Shown: positions 29,921-43,121, counted from the stretch's first letter. The stretch is DNA of 64,000 nt from Hyphomicrobium sp. NDB2Meth4 (GCF_900117445.1 NZ_FPEJ01000005.1:62001-126000); one strand, 5' to 3'. Program-made: numbers and translations. Notes: generated by a model from the letters alone, not told the origin.

Positions 29921-30760
29921 TCACCTTGGTTCCAATTTCTGCGTCCCGCCAATCGCATACAGATGATCGACCGGTCCTGCCCCTTCGCCGACAATCATGT
30001 CCGCGCCAGCTGCCAATGCGCCGTACACAAACTCTTTCGCAGCGCGCACTGCATCAGAAAGCGGCAGTCCTCGTGCGAGATGCGCGGCGATCGCCGCCGA
30101 AAGCGTACAGCCTGTGCCATGCGCATTTCGCGTTGCAATGCGCGGATGTGCAATGCGCAACGCTGGCGCGTTCGCTTGCACCAGGATGTCGACCGCTTCA
30201 TCGCCCGACGCGTGCCCGCCCTTCATCAGCACTGCCTTCGCACCGAGGATGGCGAGCGCGCGCCCTTGCGCTTCCATCTCCGCCTCGCTGCACGCGATCT
30301 CGCCACCGAGCAGCGTTGCAGCTTCGGCAAGATTGGGCGTGATGATATCGGCCAGCGGCATCAGCACATCGCGGACTGCGCTCACCGCGTCCGGCGCCAG
30401 CAGCATGTCTCCGCTCGTCGCCACCATCACCGGATCGACGACGAGCGCATGCAGGTCGTGTCTTTTCACACCTTCGGCAACCGCAAGCACGGTCGCGCGA
30501 TCACCCAGCATTCCCGTCTTCGTCGCGACGATATTGAGATCGGATGCAACCGCATCGATCTGCTGCGCCACGAAAGACGGCGGCACGGAAAGGATCGCCG
30601 ACACGCCACGCGTATTCTGCGCAGTCAGCGCCGTCAGCACGCTCGCGCCATACACGCCGAGCACCGTGAATGTCTTGAGGTCGGCTTGTATGCCGGCCCC
30701 GCCCGATGAATCGGAACCGGCAATCGTCAGCGCGGCGGGAAGCTTTGCGCGCGTTGTCAT
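29921..30760 (-). CDS. thiD: Hydroxymethylpyrimidine/phosphomethylpyrimidine kinase
   Basis: Thiamin pathway kinase that phosphorylates HMP and HMP-P. The N-terminal AALTIAGSDSSGGAGIQADLKTF signature is complete; VVDPVMVATSGD and the C-terminal GTGCTLSAAIAAHLARG complete the ribokinase fold. The ATG at 30760 (279 residues, typical) is preferred to a GTG ten codons upstream, which would overlap ccdA. It follows ccdA by 13 bases. No TPP riboswitch-like element was seen upstream. Confidence 0.95.
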   Translation of the reverse strand: MTTRAKLPAALTIAGSDSSGGAGIQADLKTFTVLGVYGASVLTALTAQNTRGVSAILSVPPSFVAQQIDAVASDLNIVATKTGMLGDRATVLAVAEGVKRHDLHALVVDPVMVATSGDMLLAPDAVSAVRDVLMPLADIITPNLAEAATLLGGEIACSEAEMEAQGRALAILGAKAVLMKGGHASGDEAVDILVQANAPALRIAHPRIATRNAHGTGCTLSAAIAAHLARGLPLSDAVRAAKEFVYGALAAGADMIVGEGAGPVDHLYAIGGTQKLEPR

Positions 30761-30773
30761 AATCGGCAGCGCC

Positions 30774-31577
30774 TCACTGTTGCGGCGCACTCTTCTGCAT
30801 GATCTGCGAGCCCAGATCCTTCGGCGTCACCAGCTCTTCGATCTGCGTCAGCGCCGGGAAGTGATCCAGCAGCCAGCTTCCGAACCAGTTGATCGAGCCG
30901 GAGAAGAACAGAATGCCCGTCAGCACCAGAAATGCACCCATCGCCTTCTCCACCTTATCGAGATGGCGGCGGAAGCGCTGCATGAAACCGAGGAACGGCC
31001 GCACGGCAATCGCCGCCAGCATGAACGGAATGCCCAGTCCGAGCGAATAGACGAACAGCAGTTTCACGCCCATCGACAGGCTGCCTTCGTTCGCCGCCAC
31101 CGCGAGCACGGTCGCCAGCACCGGCCCGATGCAAGGCGTCCACCCGAACGCGAATGCCAAGCCGATGATGTAGGAGCCCAGATAGCTGACGCCATGGCTG
31201 TGCGAATGGTGATAGCGGGCTTCCTTGTAGAGCATGTTGATGCGAAACAGCCCAAGGAAGTGCAGGCCGAACAAGATGATCACGATCCCGGCGATGATCT
31301 CTAGCTCGCGCTTATAGGTCTGGATAAACTGCCCAGCCAGTGATGCTCCCGCACCAAGGCTCACGAACACCGTCGTAAAACCGGCAACGAACAGCAACGC
31401 GGCGACGATCACCCGCTGCCATACGTGCTTGGGAACGCCGCCCTCAGCGGTGAACTCATCAATCGTGGTGCCGCCGAGATAGCTGAGATACGGCGGAACC
31501 AGCGGCAGCACGCACGGCGACAGGAAGCTGACGAGCCCCGCCAGCGCCACGCCGAAATAGATATGCAGATCACCCAT
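30774..31577 (-). CDS. ccdA: Cytochrome c biogenesis protein CcdA
   Basis: Six-helix inner-membrane thiol-disulfide transporter that passes reducing equivalents to the periplasm for cytochrome c maturation. Two conserved cysteines are visible: SFLSPCVLPLVPPYLSYLGG near the N-terminus and AFGWTPCIGPVLATVL in helix 4. AGGGGC stands before the ATG at 31577, favoured over an ATG six codons upstream. Operon with thiD, which is an unusual companion. Confidence 0.94.
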   Translation of the reverse strand: MGDLHIYFGVALAGLVSFLSPCVLPLVPPYLSYLGGTTIDEFTAEGGVPKHVWQRVIVAALLFVAGFTTVFVSLGAGASLAGQFIQTYKRELEIIAGIVIILFGLHFLGLFRINMLYKEARYHHSHSHGVSYLGSYIIGLAFAFGWTPCIGPVLATVLAVAANEGSLSMGVKLLFVYSLGLGIPFMLAAIAVRPFLGFMQRFRRHLDKVEKAMGAFLVLTGILFFSGSINWFGSWLLDHFPALTQIEELVTPKDLGSQIMQKSAPQQ

Positions 31578-31743
31578 CACTTGCCCCTGGACCATGATCG
31601 TTTCGGACCATCAGTCCGGAGCGTGGATCATCGATCTCATCGTTAAGACAACGGGCGCGACAGCACGATCAGCCTTCGCGTCCGGTCAACACACGCCTTT
31701 CGGGGCGCCGCGGCCGAACGTTACGCCCCAACGGCACTCAAGC

Positions 31744-32952
31744 TCAACCCTGTGCCTTGATGAGGGCAGCGACACCCGGAAGCTCACGCCCCTCGAGCCA
31801 CTCGAGAAATGCGCCACCTGCCGTAGAGACGTAGGTAAAATCGCCTGTGACGCCGGCTGCATTCAATGCGGCAACGGTATCGCCACCGCCCGCGACGGTC
31901 GTCAAATGGCCTTCCTTCGTCAGCCTCGCCGCCTCGCGCGCCAGCGCGAAGGTGCCCGTACCAAACGGCGGAATCTCGAATGCGCCGAGAGGTCCGTTCC
32001 AAAGCAGCGTGTGGCACTCCTTCAGCACGTCCGTCATATGCGCGACCGATTTGGGACCGACATCGAGGATCATCGCATCACTCGGCACCGCAAGCGTCGG
32101 CACCACGGCATTGGCGACACCGCTCTTGAATTCGCGCGCGATCACCGCGTCTTCCGGCAGCACCACCGCGCAGTTCTTCGCCTTCGCCTCCGCCATGATC
32201 TCGCGCGCCGTGTCGACGAAGTCAGCTTCCGCCAGCGACTGACCGATGTCGACGCCGTGCGACATCAGGAAAGTGTTCGCCATGCCGCCGCCGATGATCA
32301 GTTTGTCGACCTTGCCGATCAGATGCTTGAGGATCGGAATCTTGCTCGACACTTTCGCGCCGCCCACCAGCGCCGCCACCGGGCGCTTGGGCGCCTCCAG
32401 CACCGCACGCAGCGCACTGATCTCTTCCAGCATCAACGGTCCGGCATACGCAGGCAACAGATGCGCCAGGCCCTCGGTCGAAGCGTGCGCGCGGTGTGCC
32501 GCCGAGAATGCATCGTTGACGTAGATGTCGCCCACGCGCGCCAGCGCCGCGGCGAAAGCCGGATCGTTCTTCTCTTCGCCCTTGTGGAACCGCAGGTTCT
32601 CCAGCACTGCGATGTCACCTTCGGCAAGACCCGCCACCGTGCGCTCGACGTCATCGCCAATGCACTCCGGCATGAAGCCGACACCGCGGCCGAGCAGCTC
32701 GGACAGCTTCGCCGCCACCGGCAGCAAACTCATCTCCGGATCGGGACCATTCTTCGGCCGACCGAAATGCGAAATCACGACCACGCGTGCACCGCGCGCC
32801 GAAAGATCCTTCAGCCCGTCGAGCAGCCGCTCCAGCCGCGTCGCATCCGATACGAGCCCGTCCGCGACCGGCACGTTGAGGTCCGCCCTGACGATGACGC
32901 GTTTGCCTTTGACTTCGACGTTGGCAATCGACTTGAGGTTGGTGAGGTCCAT
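31744..32952 (-). CDS. pgk: Phosphoglycerate kinase
   Basis: Glycolytic/gluconeogenic enzyme, 1,3-bisphosphoglycerate + ADP to 3-phosphoglycerate + ATP. 402 residues from the ATG at 32952 (MDLTNLKSIANVEVKGKRVI). Substrate motif VRADLNVPV, RVVVISHFGRP, and the nucleotide site GGGDTVAALN near the C-terminus are intact. It follows tkt after 10 bases, so the two form an operon, but the gap gene that usually lies between them is absent here. Confidence 0.96.
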   Translation of the reverse strand: MDLTNLKSIANVEVKGKRVIVRADLNVPVADGLVSDATRLERLLDGLKDLSARGARVVVISHFGRPKNGPDPEMSLLPVAAKLSELLGRGVGFMPECIGDDVERTVAGLAEGDIAVLENLRFHKGEEKNDPAFAAALARVGDIYVNDAFSAAHRAHASTEGLAHLLPAYAGPLMLEEISALRAVLEAPKRPVAALVGGAKVSSKIPILKHLIGKVDKLIIGGGMANTFLMSHGVDIGQSLAEADFVDTAREIMAEAKAKNCAVVLPEDAVIAREFKSGVANAVVPTLAVPSDAMILDVGPKSVAHMTDVLKECHTLLWNGPLGAFEIPPFGTGTFALAREAARLTKEGHLTTVAGGGDTVAALNAAGVTGDFTYVSTAGGAFLEWLEGRELPGVAALIKAQG

Positions 32953-32962
32953 GGCGTGCCGC

Positions 32963-34978
32963 TCACTTCTTGACGAGGCTGCGTGCAGCTTCCGCGACAG
33001 CGTCAGCCGTGATGCCGAAGTGCGGATAAAGCTTTCCGGCTGGTGCCGATGCGCCGAAGTCGGACATGCCGACAAAGCGGCCATTGCCGCCGAGCCACTC
33101 GTACCAGCACTGCGCGACGCCGGCTTCGACCGCAACACGCGGCTTGTCACCGAGCACACTCGCGCGGTAGCTCTCCGGCTGCGCGCGGAACAGCTCCATC
33201 GACGGCATCGACACAACCGCCGCCTTGATGCCTTCCTCGGCCAGCTTCTTGGCCGCTTCCGCCGCCAGCGCCAGCTCCGAGCCCGTACCGATCAGCGTCA
33301 CGTCGCGCCCGCCTTCCGGCTCGCTCAGCACGTACGCGCCCTTCGCCGAGAGGTTCTCCGACGAAGCCGTCTTGCGTAAATTCTCGACCGCCTGCCGCGA
33401 CAGCGCCAGCAGAGAGGGATTGGCATCGTGCTTCAGCGCGATCTCCCAGCACTCGGCCGTTTCCTGGCCCTCGGCCGGGCGCAACACAAGCAGATGCGGA
33501 ATGGCGCGCAGCGCCGCCAGATGCTCGACCGGCTGATGCGTCGGGCCGTCTTCGCCAAGACCGATCGAGTCATGCGTCATCACGTAGATCACGCGCTGGC
33601 GCATCAGCGCCGACAGGCGGATCGAAGGCCGGCTGTAGTCGGAGAACACGAGGAACGTGCCGCCGTAGGGGATCAGCCCCCCTGACAGCGCAATGCCGTT
33701 CATCGCCGCTGCCATGCCGTGCTCGCGCACGCCGTAATGGATGTAGTTGCCGGAAAAATCGCCGGGCTGCACGTCGGTATGGTGCTTCGTGCGCGTGCCG
33801 TTGGACGGCGTGAGGTCCGCGGACCCACCAACCAGCTCCGGCAGCACCGGAGTGATTTTTTCGAGCACGAGCTGCGACCACACGCGCGTCGCCCGCTTGG
33901 ACTCATCGGCAGCGAACGCCCCCTTCGCCTCCGCAATCGTCTTCTCGATTTCGCCGATCTTGTTCGCCGCTGTGGGCTCCGCCAGCGCTTCTGCCGCCGC
34001 AGATCCGGCCTTGCCGAGCTTCTGCTTCCACTCAGAATGCTCCTTGGCGCCACGCTGGCCGACGCCCCGCCACGCCATCAGCACGTGCTCGGGAATTTCG
34101 AACGGTGGATAAGGCCAGCCGAGCTTCTCGCGCGTGCCTTTGATCTCCTCTTCGCCCAGCGGCTCACCGTGCGTCGAAGACTTGCCCGCCTTGGTTGGGG
34201 CGCCATAGCCGATCGTCGTCTTGCACGCGATCAGCCACGGCTTCGAAGAATCGCCGCGCGCCTTCGCCAGCGCCGCCGAGATCGCCGCCGGATCGTGTCC
34301 ATCGACGCGCACCGTGTTCCAGCCCGACGCCGCAAAGCGCGCGACCTGATCGTCGGAGACCGACAGGCTCGTCGGCCCGTCGATCGAGATCGAGTTGTCG
34401 TCCCACAGCACGATCAGCTTGCCGAGCCCGAGATGGCCCGCCAGTGAGATCGCCTCGTGGCTGATGCCTTCCATCAGGCAGCCGTCGCCGGCGACCACAT
34501 AGGTGTGGTGATTGATGATGTCGTCGCCGAGCCGCGCATTCAGCATCCGCTCCGCCAGAGCCATGCCGACTGCGTTGGCGATGCCCTGGCCTAGCGGTCC
34601 CGTCGTCGTCTCGATGCCAGCTGCATGACCGTATTCCGGATGGCCCGCCGTCTTCGCGCCGAGCTGCCGGAACTGCTTCAGGTCGCCGATCTCCATCCCC
34701 GGATAGCCGGTGAGATAGAGCAGAGAATAAAGCAGCATCGAGCCGTGACCGGCCGAAAGCACGAACCGGTCCCGGTTCGGCCACTTGGGGTCGGCCGCAT
34801 CGAAACGCATGGCCTCGCGGAACAAGACCGTCGCGACGTCCGCCATGCCCATCGGCATACCCGGGTGTCCCGACTTGGCAGCCTGCACGCCATCCATGGA
34901 CAGCGCCCGGATCGCGCTCGCCATATCCTGGTGGCTGACCCCCTCGGCCTGGCCAGTCGTCTTTTGCGCCTCGGTCAT
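32963..34978 (-). CDS. tkt: Transketolase
   Basis: Thiamin diphosphate enzyme of the pentose phosphate/Calvin pathways. 671 residues from ATG 34978 (MTEAQKTTG), chosen because the longer frame starts with a GTG that lacks a ribosome site. Motifs: [13 protein letters not shown], thiamin diphosphate site [13 protein letters not shown], and C-terminal [21 protein letters not shown]-type sequence. First gene of a tkt-pgk pair. Confidence 0.96.
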   Translation of the reverse strand: MTEAQKTTGQAEGVSHQDMASAIRALSMDGVQAAKSGHPGMPMGMADVATVLFREAMRFDAADPKWPNRDRFVLSAGHGSMLLYSLLYLTGYPGMEIGDLKQFRQLGAKTAGHPEYGHAAGIETTTGPLGQGIANAVGMALAERMLNARLGDDIINHHTYVVAGDGCLMEGISHEAISLAGHLGLGKLIVLWDDNSISIDGPTSLSVSDDQVARFAASGWNTVRVDGHDPAAISAALAKARGDSSKPWLIACKTTIGYGAPTKAGKSSTHGEPLGEEEIKGTREKLGWPYPPFEIPEHVLMAWRGVGQRGAKEHSEWKQKLGKAGSAAAEALAEPTAANKIGEIEKTIAEAKGAFAADESKRATRVWSQLVLEKITPVLPELVGGSADLTPSNGTRTKHHTDVQPGDFSGNYIHYGVREHGMAAAMNGIALSGGLIPYGGTFLVFSDYSRPSIRLSALMRQRVIYVMTHDSIGLGEDGPTHQPVEHLAALRAIPHLLVLRPAEGQETAECWEIALKHDANPSLLALSRQAVENLRKTASSENLSAKGAYVLSEPEGGRDVTLIGTGSELALAAEAAKKLAEEGIKAAVVSMPSMELFRAQPESYRASVLGDKPRVAVEAGVAQCWYEWLGGNGRFVGMSDFGASAPAGKLYPHFGITADAVAEAARSLVKK

Positions 34979-35103
34979 CAATGCATCCCTGGTGGAGTCC
35001 GCCGGGAGCACCCCCGGGGCCTGGCTTTTTGGTCAGGCACGTTTAGCGAGGCCGCCGCCCCCCGTCCATGCCTAGGCGCGGGGCCGCAGCGCAGGATTCG
35101 GCC

Positions 35104-36006
35104 TCAATCCACACGCGCGAGGAAATCTTCCAGCTCCGCGCGTGTCGGCAGGCCCGCCCGGGCCCCGAGGCGGCGGCACTTCAGCGCCGCCGTCGCTGCG
35201 GCGATCCGCGCGCAGGCTGGCGTGTCGTACCCGCTGGCAAGTGCCCACGCGAACGCCCCATGGAAGGCATCGCCCGCCCCAGTGGTATCGACGATTTCTG
35301 CCTGGAAGGCCGGCTGGTGCCCTTGGCCTCCGTCGGCTGATAACCAGGAGTAGCCGCCCGCCCCGCGCGTCACACCGGCATGGCGCACACCCAGCGCAAG
35401 AACCTTTTCCAGTTGGGCGCCATCCTCGATCCCGGGCGCGAAAGCCTCGAGCGCCGGTTCGGAAAAGATGGCGTAGTCGGCAAGGCCGAGGAATTCCGTC
35501 AGTATCCCGCCGCCGCCCAGATCGACGTCGAGCAGGGTCGGCACCCCATGCGCGCGCGCCTCGGTGAATGCCAAGTGCGTCCCCTCCACCCACCGCAGAT
35601 CGCTCATCACCGCCGCAGCGTCTTTCACGCGCTCCACCGGCAGCCAGCTTGCGTCCATCGGCATAGCGTGGTCGCGTTCTCCGATGATGAGGCGTTCCCC
35701 ACCCTGGTCGACGATCACAGCCGAAGTCGATGATCGCGCGTGCTCGAAAGTGCGCACGTGCGAGATGTCGACACCCTCGGCCGCAAGAAGCTTGTGTATC
35801 CGTTCTCCGGCACTATCGCCGCCGGTGCGGCTCCAAAGCGCTACGTACCCGCCGAGCCGCGCGATCGTCGCCGCCGCATTAGCCGCCATCCCGCCGCCGC
35901 TCTCGATGTGCTCCAACGAGCGCACCTTGGTCGGCTCAGGCGGGAATGCCTCGATACGATAGACGTAGTCGAGCGCCGCGTGACCGACACAGATGACCGG
36001 CTTCAC
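35104..36006 (-). CDS. PfkB-family carbohydrate kinase
   Basis: Ribokinase/PfkB-type sugar kinase of 300 residues. The N-terminal substrate motif GGGMAANAAATIARLGG and the C-terminal DTTGAGDAFHGAFAWAL with the catalytic Asp are present. The substrate is not determinable. The GTG start forms a GTGA overlap with the stop codon of the antiporter gene, after a strong GGAGGAGGG site, so translation is coupled. Confidence 0.9.
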   Translation of the reverse strand: MKPVICVGHAALDYVYRIEAFPPEPTKVRSLEHIESGGGMAANAAATIARLGGYVALWSRTGGDSAGERIHKLLAAEGVDISHVRTFEHARSSTSAVIVDQGGERLIIGERDHAMPMDASWLPVERVKDAAAVMSDLRWVEGTHLAFTEARAHGVPTLLDVDLGGGGILTEFLGLADYAIFSEPALEAFAPGIEDGAQLEKVLALGVRHAGVTRGAGGYSWLSADGGQGHQPAFQAEIVDTTGAGDAFHGAFAWALASGYDTPACARIAAATAALKCRRLGARAGLPTRAELEDFLARVD

Positions 36007-37838
36007 CGGGCGCCCTCCTCCGTCTTCGACAGCTCCCTGAGGCGCACTTCCTCGGCCGCATCTTCTTCAAAGAGCTTTTCCAGGGTCTTTACGTCACTGC
36101 GCGCCCGCTCGCGCAGCCTGTCGAGATCACTGGCCAGCTTGTAGTCCTCGACCAGGCGCCGCTCGTCATGCGTTCGGAAGGTATGGATGATCCGTCCCGC
36201 CTCCCGCTCCGACAAGCCGAGCCGCTTCAGAAGCTGCTTGGTGATGTCGAGCGACGACAGGAATGTCTCGCGCTGAATGTCCGTAATGCCGAGGTCCAGA
36301 AGACGATGCGCATGGTTGCGGTTGCGAGCGCGCGCAAAGATCGGCAAGTCGGGATAGCTCGAACGCACCAGTTCAGCCGTGCGCATCGAGGCTTCGACAT
36401 CGTCGATCGCCAGCACCAGCGCGCGCGCCTTGTCCGCGTCTGCCGCCTCCAGAATGTCCGGCCGGCTGGCGTCACCGTAGAACGCCTGTGCGCCGAACCG
36501 GCGAACGAACTCGACCTGCTCGGCGCTGATGTCGAGAGCCGTGAACGGGATCTTCTTCGCCGTCAGGATACGCGCCACGATCTGGCCGAAGCGGCCGAAC
36601 CCGGCGATGATGACGTGCCCGTCGTTGTCCGGCAGGCTGTCATAGATTGGTGCCGCGCTCTTGCGTCGCCGCGACAGCATTCCCTCGAGCTTCAGCAGGA
36701 TCGGCGTCGCCGCCATCGACAGCGTCACGACGACGGTCAGCAGCTCGGTCATCTCGCTCGTCAGCGCGCCCGAGGCGTAACCGACCGTAAACAGCACGAA
36801 CGCGAATTCGCCGCCCTGCGACAGGGCAATACCAAGCCGCCGCGCCGGTCCCGGCTCCAGTCCCTGGAAGCGCCCGAGCACGTAGAGCACGCCCGCCTTG
36901 ATCGCCACCAGCCCCGCGACCAGGATCAGGATGATCCACGGCGCGTCGAGGAACAGGCGCACGTCGATGGTCATGCCGATGGCGGTGAAGAACAGCCCCA
37001 GCAGCAATCCTTCAAACGGCTGAATATCGGCTTCGAGCTGGTGCCGGTATGAGGATTCCGCCAGCAGTGCACCAGCGATGAACGCTCCGAGCGAGGCCGA
37101 CAGTCCCGCCTGCTGCATCACGATCGTGACGCCGACCACCGTCAACAGCGCCGCCGCCGTCATCGCCTCCCGCACCCGCGTGCGCGCTACCAGCCGTAGC
37201 AAGTAGTCGAGCACGAAATGGCCGACGACGACGACCACGGCGATGAGACCGAGCCCCTTGATCACCGCCAGCACATCCTCCATCGGGGTGTGCGTCTCCG
37301 CGCCGGCAATGGCACTCACCGCAAACAGCGGCGCAAAAGCGATCAGCGGAATGGCCGCGAGGTCCTGGAACAGCAGCACTGAAAAGCCGAGCCGGCCGTG
37401 CCGCGTCTGCAGGTCGCCCGTCTCTTCCATCACCTGCAGCGCCAGTGCCGTGGAAGACAGCGCCAAGGCCAGTCCGGCAAACAGCGCGGCCTGCCAGGAC
37501 AGCCCGATCAGCAGGCCGAACCCTGCCAAGAGCAGTCCCGTGATGATCACCTGTTCCGCGCCGAGCACGAACACGGCGTTGCGCATTGCCCAGAGACGTT
37601 TGGGGCGCAGCTCAAGCCCGATCAGAAACAACAACAGCACGATGCCGAACTCGGCAAAGTGCAAAATCTCCTTGGCCTTGTAGTCGGAGAACGACCAGCC
37701 GATCGTATTCGGACCCAGCAGCAGACCGACCACCAGGTAGCCGAGCACCTCGCTGATACCCAGCCACCGCGCAAGAGGTCCCGCAATCGCGAGCGCTGCC
37801 AGCAGTATCGCAACTTCGTGCAGTGATACGCCGAGCAT
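36003..37838 (-). CDS. KefB/KefC-like cation:proton antiporter (CPA2) with TrkA-N domain
   Basis: 611-residue membrane transporter exchanging K+ (or Na+) for protons. About 12-13 helices occupy residues 1-390 (SALALQVMEETGDLQTRHGRLGFSVLLFQDLAAIPL is typical of CPA2). A RCK/TrkA-N domain follows (HVIIAGFGRFGQIVARIL), then a charged coiled-coil tail. E. coli KefB/C are glutathione-gated; whether this one is cannot be told. No KefG/F-like ancillary gene is nearby; a PfkB kinase is coupled instead. Confidence 0.92.
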   Translation of the reverse strand: MLGVSLHEVAILLAALAIAGPLARWLGISEVLGYLVVGLLLGPNTIGWSFSDYKAKEILHFAEFGIVLLLFLIGLELRPKRLWAMRNAVFVLGAEQVIITGLLLAGFGLLIGLSWQAALFAGLALALSSTALALQVMEETGDLQTRHGRLGFSVLLFQDLAAIPLIAFAPLFAVSAIAGAETHTPMEDVLAVIKGLGLIAVVVVVGHFVLDYLLRLVARTRVREAMTAAALLTVVGVTIVMQQAGLSASLGAFIAGALLAESSYRHQLEADIQPFEGLLLGLFFTAIGMTIDVRLFLDAPWIILILVAGLVAIKAGVLYVLGRFQGLEPGPARRLGIALSQGGEFAFVLFTVGYASGALTSEMTELLTVVVTLSMAATPILLKLEGMLSRRRKSAAPIYDSLPDNDGHVIIAGFGRFGQIVARILTAKKIPFTALDISAEQVEFVRRFGAQAFYGDASRPDILEAADADKARALVLAIDDVEASMRTAELVRSSYPDLPIFARARNRNHAHRLLDLGITDIQRETFLSSLDITKQLLKRLGLSEREAGRIIHTFRTHDERRLVEDYKLASDLDRLRERARSDVKTLEKLFEEDAAEEVRLRELSKTEEGAR

Positions 37839-38214
37839 TCCCCGCCTTCCTCGATTGCGCGCCGATGAGAAATGCCCGGCTAGCCTGTTTACGTAATTCT
37901 ACGGCGCCGGCCCAGCCGACAAATCGTCTGTGTCGCCCCACGCCTAGTCCTGTCGCGCGACAGAAAAATTCGTGCTCCGCACTCATTCTCCGCCTCGTCG
38001 ATCAGCGATGAATCTGCGATGCTTATGCGTCGGCTTGATTTGAATCGCGGCGGGGGCAGTGACTGCGACTCAAAGTGTTTAACCGACGCGTAACCTTAAC
38101 GTCGCGTTAAGTGCTCTTTCCATACGATGAACGCGTCGGCCGTTTGTTCCGCTTCCACGGCTCGGGCAGGCGGCGCGGTCGATGTGCAGCAGCATTCAAC
38201 AAGGGGGTCGCGCG
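37839..38214. other. Divergent intergenic region containing a CtrA-type box
   Basis: About 375 bases between the antiporter start and a small exported-protein gene. Apart from the TTAA-N7-TTAA element described separately, no gene-like frame was found. Confidence 0.5.
38096..38110. promoter_or_regulatory. CtrA-type binding site TTAA-N7-TTAA
   Basis: The sequence TTAACGTCGCGTTAA has both half sites exactly seven bases apart, the consensus of the cell-cycle regulator CtrA of alphaproteobacteria. A weaker TTAACC...TAACC arrangement is immediately upstream (about 38079-38095). It lies 105 bases before the start of a 79-residue gene. Functional assignment is inference from the consensus. Confidence 0.65.
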
Positions 38215-38454
38215 ATGTCTTTCGATCTCGTCATGCGTACGCTGGGGGTAGTCACCTGCCTCTATGTCGTCGCCTACTTCGTCACCACCATGAGCGTCGC
38301 AGCGCTCAATGGCGTTACCTTTAGCTCCGGACCCACCTGCGGCGAGAGCGGATGCGTGAGCATCGCAAGCACGCAGAGACCCGGCCTGCGCTACGCCTAC
38401 GCAACAGACGATGCGCCGCTGTGGAGCGCCGCCTCGTTTCTCAAAATGGATTGA
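38215..38454 (+). CDS. Small exported or membrane protein, candidate CtrA target
   Basis: 79-residue protein MSFDLVMRTLGVVTCLYVVAY... with one N-terminal hydrophobic helix and a short extracytoplasmic part containing two cysteines (PTCGESGCVSI) that could form a disulfide. AGGGGG is nine bases before the ATG. Function unknown. It is convergent with kdsA. The CtrA-type box upstream suggests cell-cycle or motility-linked expression. Confidence 0.65.
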   Translation: MSFDLVMRTLGVVTCLYVVAYFVTTMSVAALNGVTFSSGPTCGESGCVSIASTQRPGLRYAYATDDAPLWSAASFLKMD

Positions 38455-38497
38455 GCGGACCCGTCGGCGAAAGCCGTCGTAACCCACTCCGCAGACT

Positions 38498-39376
<879 letters not shown>

Positions 39377-39499
39377 GGCCGCTCTATACCACACCGCCTG
39401 TGCCAAAACCGCGGCGTACCCCTAAAGCGGCCCGCCACCCATAAGCAAATGGCCGCGCCCCGAAAAGCACGGCCACTGCCAAATTTCAAAGTACCGCTG

Positions 39500-39760
39500 C
39501 TAGGCGACTTTGCGGACGAGCCCGATCAGCAATAGCAGGACGATCGCACCGATCGTCGCCGAAACGATAGCTCCTAGCAGGCCACTCATTCCAAAGCCGA
39601 GCTGTGGTAGCAGCCAGGCGCCGATGTACGCGCCGATGACACCGATGACGATGTTGCCCAATAGCCCGAAGCCATACCCTTTGACGAGTGTGCCGGCGAG
39701 CCAGCCGGCGATAGCGCCGATGACGAGAAAGATGATCAGTGCTTGGAGATCCAAAGGCAT
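39500..39760 (-). CDS. GlsB/YeaQ/YmgE-family membrane protein
   Basis: 86-residue inner-membrane protein with three glycine-rich helices: LIIFLVIGAIAGWLAGTLVKGYGFGLLGNI is the family signature. These proteins are stress-associated and lack a known activity. AGGGGAG precedes the ATG. It appears to be a single gene. Confidence 0.92.
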   Translation of the reverse strand: MPLDLQALIIFLVIGAIAGWLAGTLVKGYGFGLLGNIVIGVIGAYIGAWLLPQLGFGMSGLLGAIVSATIGAIVLLLLIGLVRKVA

Positions 39761-40098
39761 CGTGAAAACTCCCCTGAGCGCAATTGCTTTTATCCAGCCG
39801 TGACTGCGCCACGGCTTCGTTCAGGAGGACGTGCCTCTTCACAACGTCTACTGGAGCCCCTGCGGCGACGTCCTCCGCATTTCCCTTATCGCCCGATTCG
39901 GGCCGGGACCCCTCACAGGTCTACATCGTGTTGCAGCGGCACGACAGGATAAAAGCTCACGAAGGGTGTTTAGCGCGTGCCTGAGCAGCAACAAACCGAA
40001 GCTTTCTGCCAACTCTCGCCCCCAGGGCCCGCCGGGACCCACGCCATTAGGGCGACGCAGGATCCCGGCGAGGAGGGCGGCGTTTTCATTGCCGCCGA
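39761..40098. other. Intergenic region without a gene
   Basis: About 340 bases between the GlsB and PII genes. A short inverted repeat GGCGGC/GCCGCC just after the PII stop (about 40076-40097) may be a weak terminator, without a T run. Nothing else stands out. Confidence 0.45.
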
Positions 40099-42397
<2,299 letters not shown>

Positions 42398-42494
42398 TTA
42401 CACGAAGGGGGCGGAGATTCGAAGCGGCATTATCGCCTCATCCCCGACGGGTAAGAAAAGATTGGAGTTTGTGGCCGGTTGTGCCCGAAATGCT

Positions 42495-43019
42495 TCAGGT
42501 AGCCTGGCCGCATGCCGCACGTGCTTCCTGCTCGGCCGCAGCCTTCTGGTCGGGCGGCACAACTTCGTTGTTGAGCTCACCGTTGAGGCTCTCGAAGCTC
42601 TCCTTGGCGCTGACGTAGCTCGAATCCACCGGCTCCTTCGCGTAGACCACGTCGACTAGAACGGTCTGACGGCTGCCGGGAGCGGTCGAGCCACCCTTGT
42701 AGAACTCCACCTTCTTGTCGCAGGTCACGCCATACTGGACGTTTGTGACCTTGTAGTACTTGAGCTTCTCCTCGACGCCGATCTGCGCCGCCCGGGCCAT
42801 GGCGATCTTCTCGATGAGCGCTTTCGGCGTCGCCTCGGTCCCCGTCGCCTGCACCTGATATTGGGTGTCGCTGATCTTCTTCTGCGAGTAACCCGACGGC
42901 GACAGCACGTTAGAGGCGCCGAACGAGGCCACCGGCTGAAAATCCGTTCCAGCGCAGCCACCCATCAGCGCGGCGCACGGGATGATCGTCAAAAGGGCTG
43001 CGAGTTTCAATCTGGGCAT
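42495..43019 (-). CDS. CC0125/CC1285-type lipoprotein
   Basis: 174-residue lipoprotein. The signal peptide MPRLKLAALLTIIPCAALMGGCAG ends in a lipobox. The mature part contains GYSQKKISDTQYQVQATGTEATP, a sequence type of the CC0125/CC1285 family known mainly from alphaproteobacteria, function not defined. The start at 43019 is chosen because the upstream extension would precede the signal peptide. Between secG and pyrG. Confidence 0.75.
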   Translation of the reverse strand: MPRLKLAALLTIIPCAALMGGCAGTDFQPVASFGASNVLSPSGYSQKKISDTQYQVQATGTEATPKALIEKIAMARAAQIGVEEKLKYYKVTNVQYGVTCDKKVEFYKGGSTAPGSRQTVLVDVVYAKEPVDSSYVSAKESFESLNGELNNEVVPPDQKAAAEQEARAACGQAT

Positions 43020-43121
43020 GGCAGGCCACCGCTCGTTGGCAAGAATCACCAACGACTCTAGCGCGCACGCACCACCGGCATAGTGCGTCCCTGCCACAAT
43101 CCAACAGAAGCGGCTTGGGCC

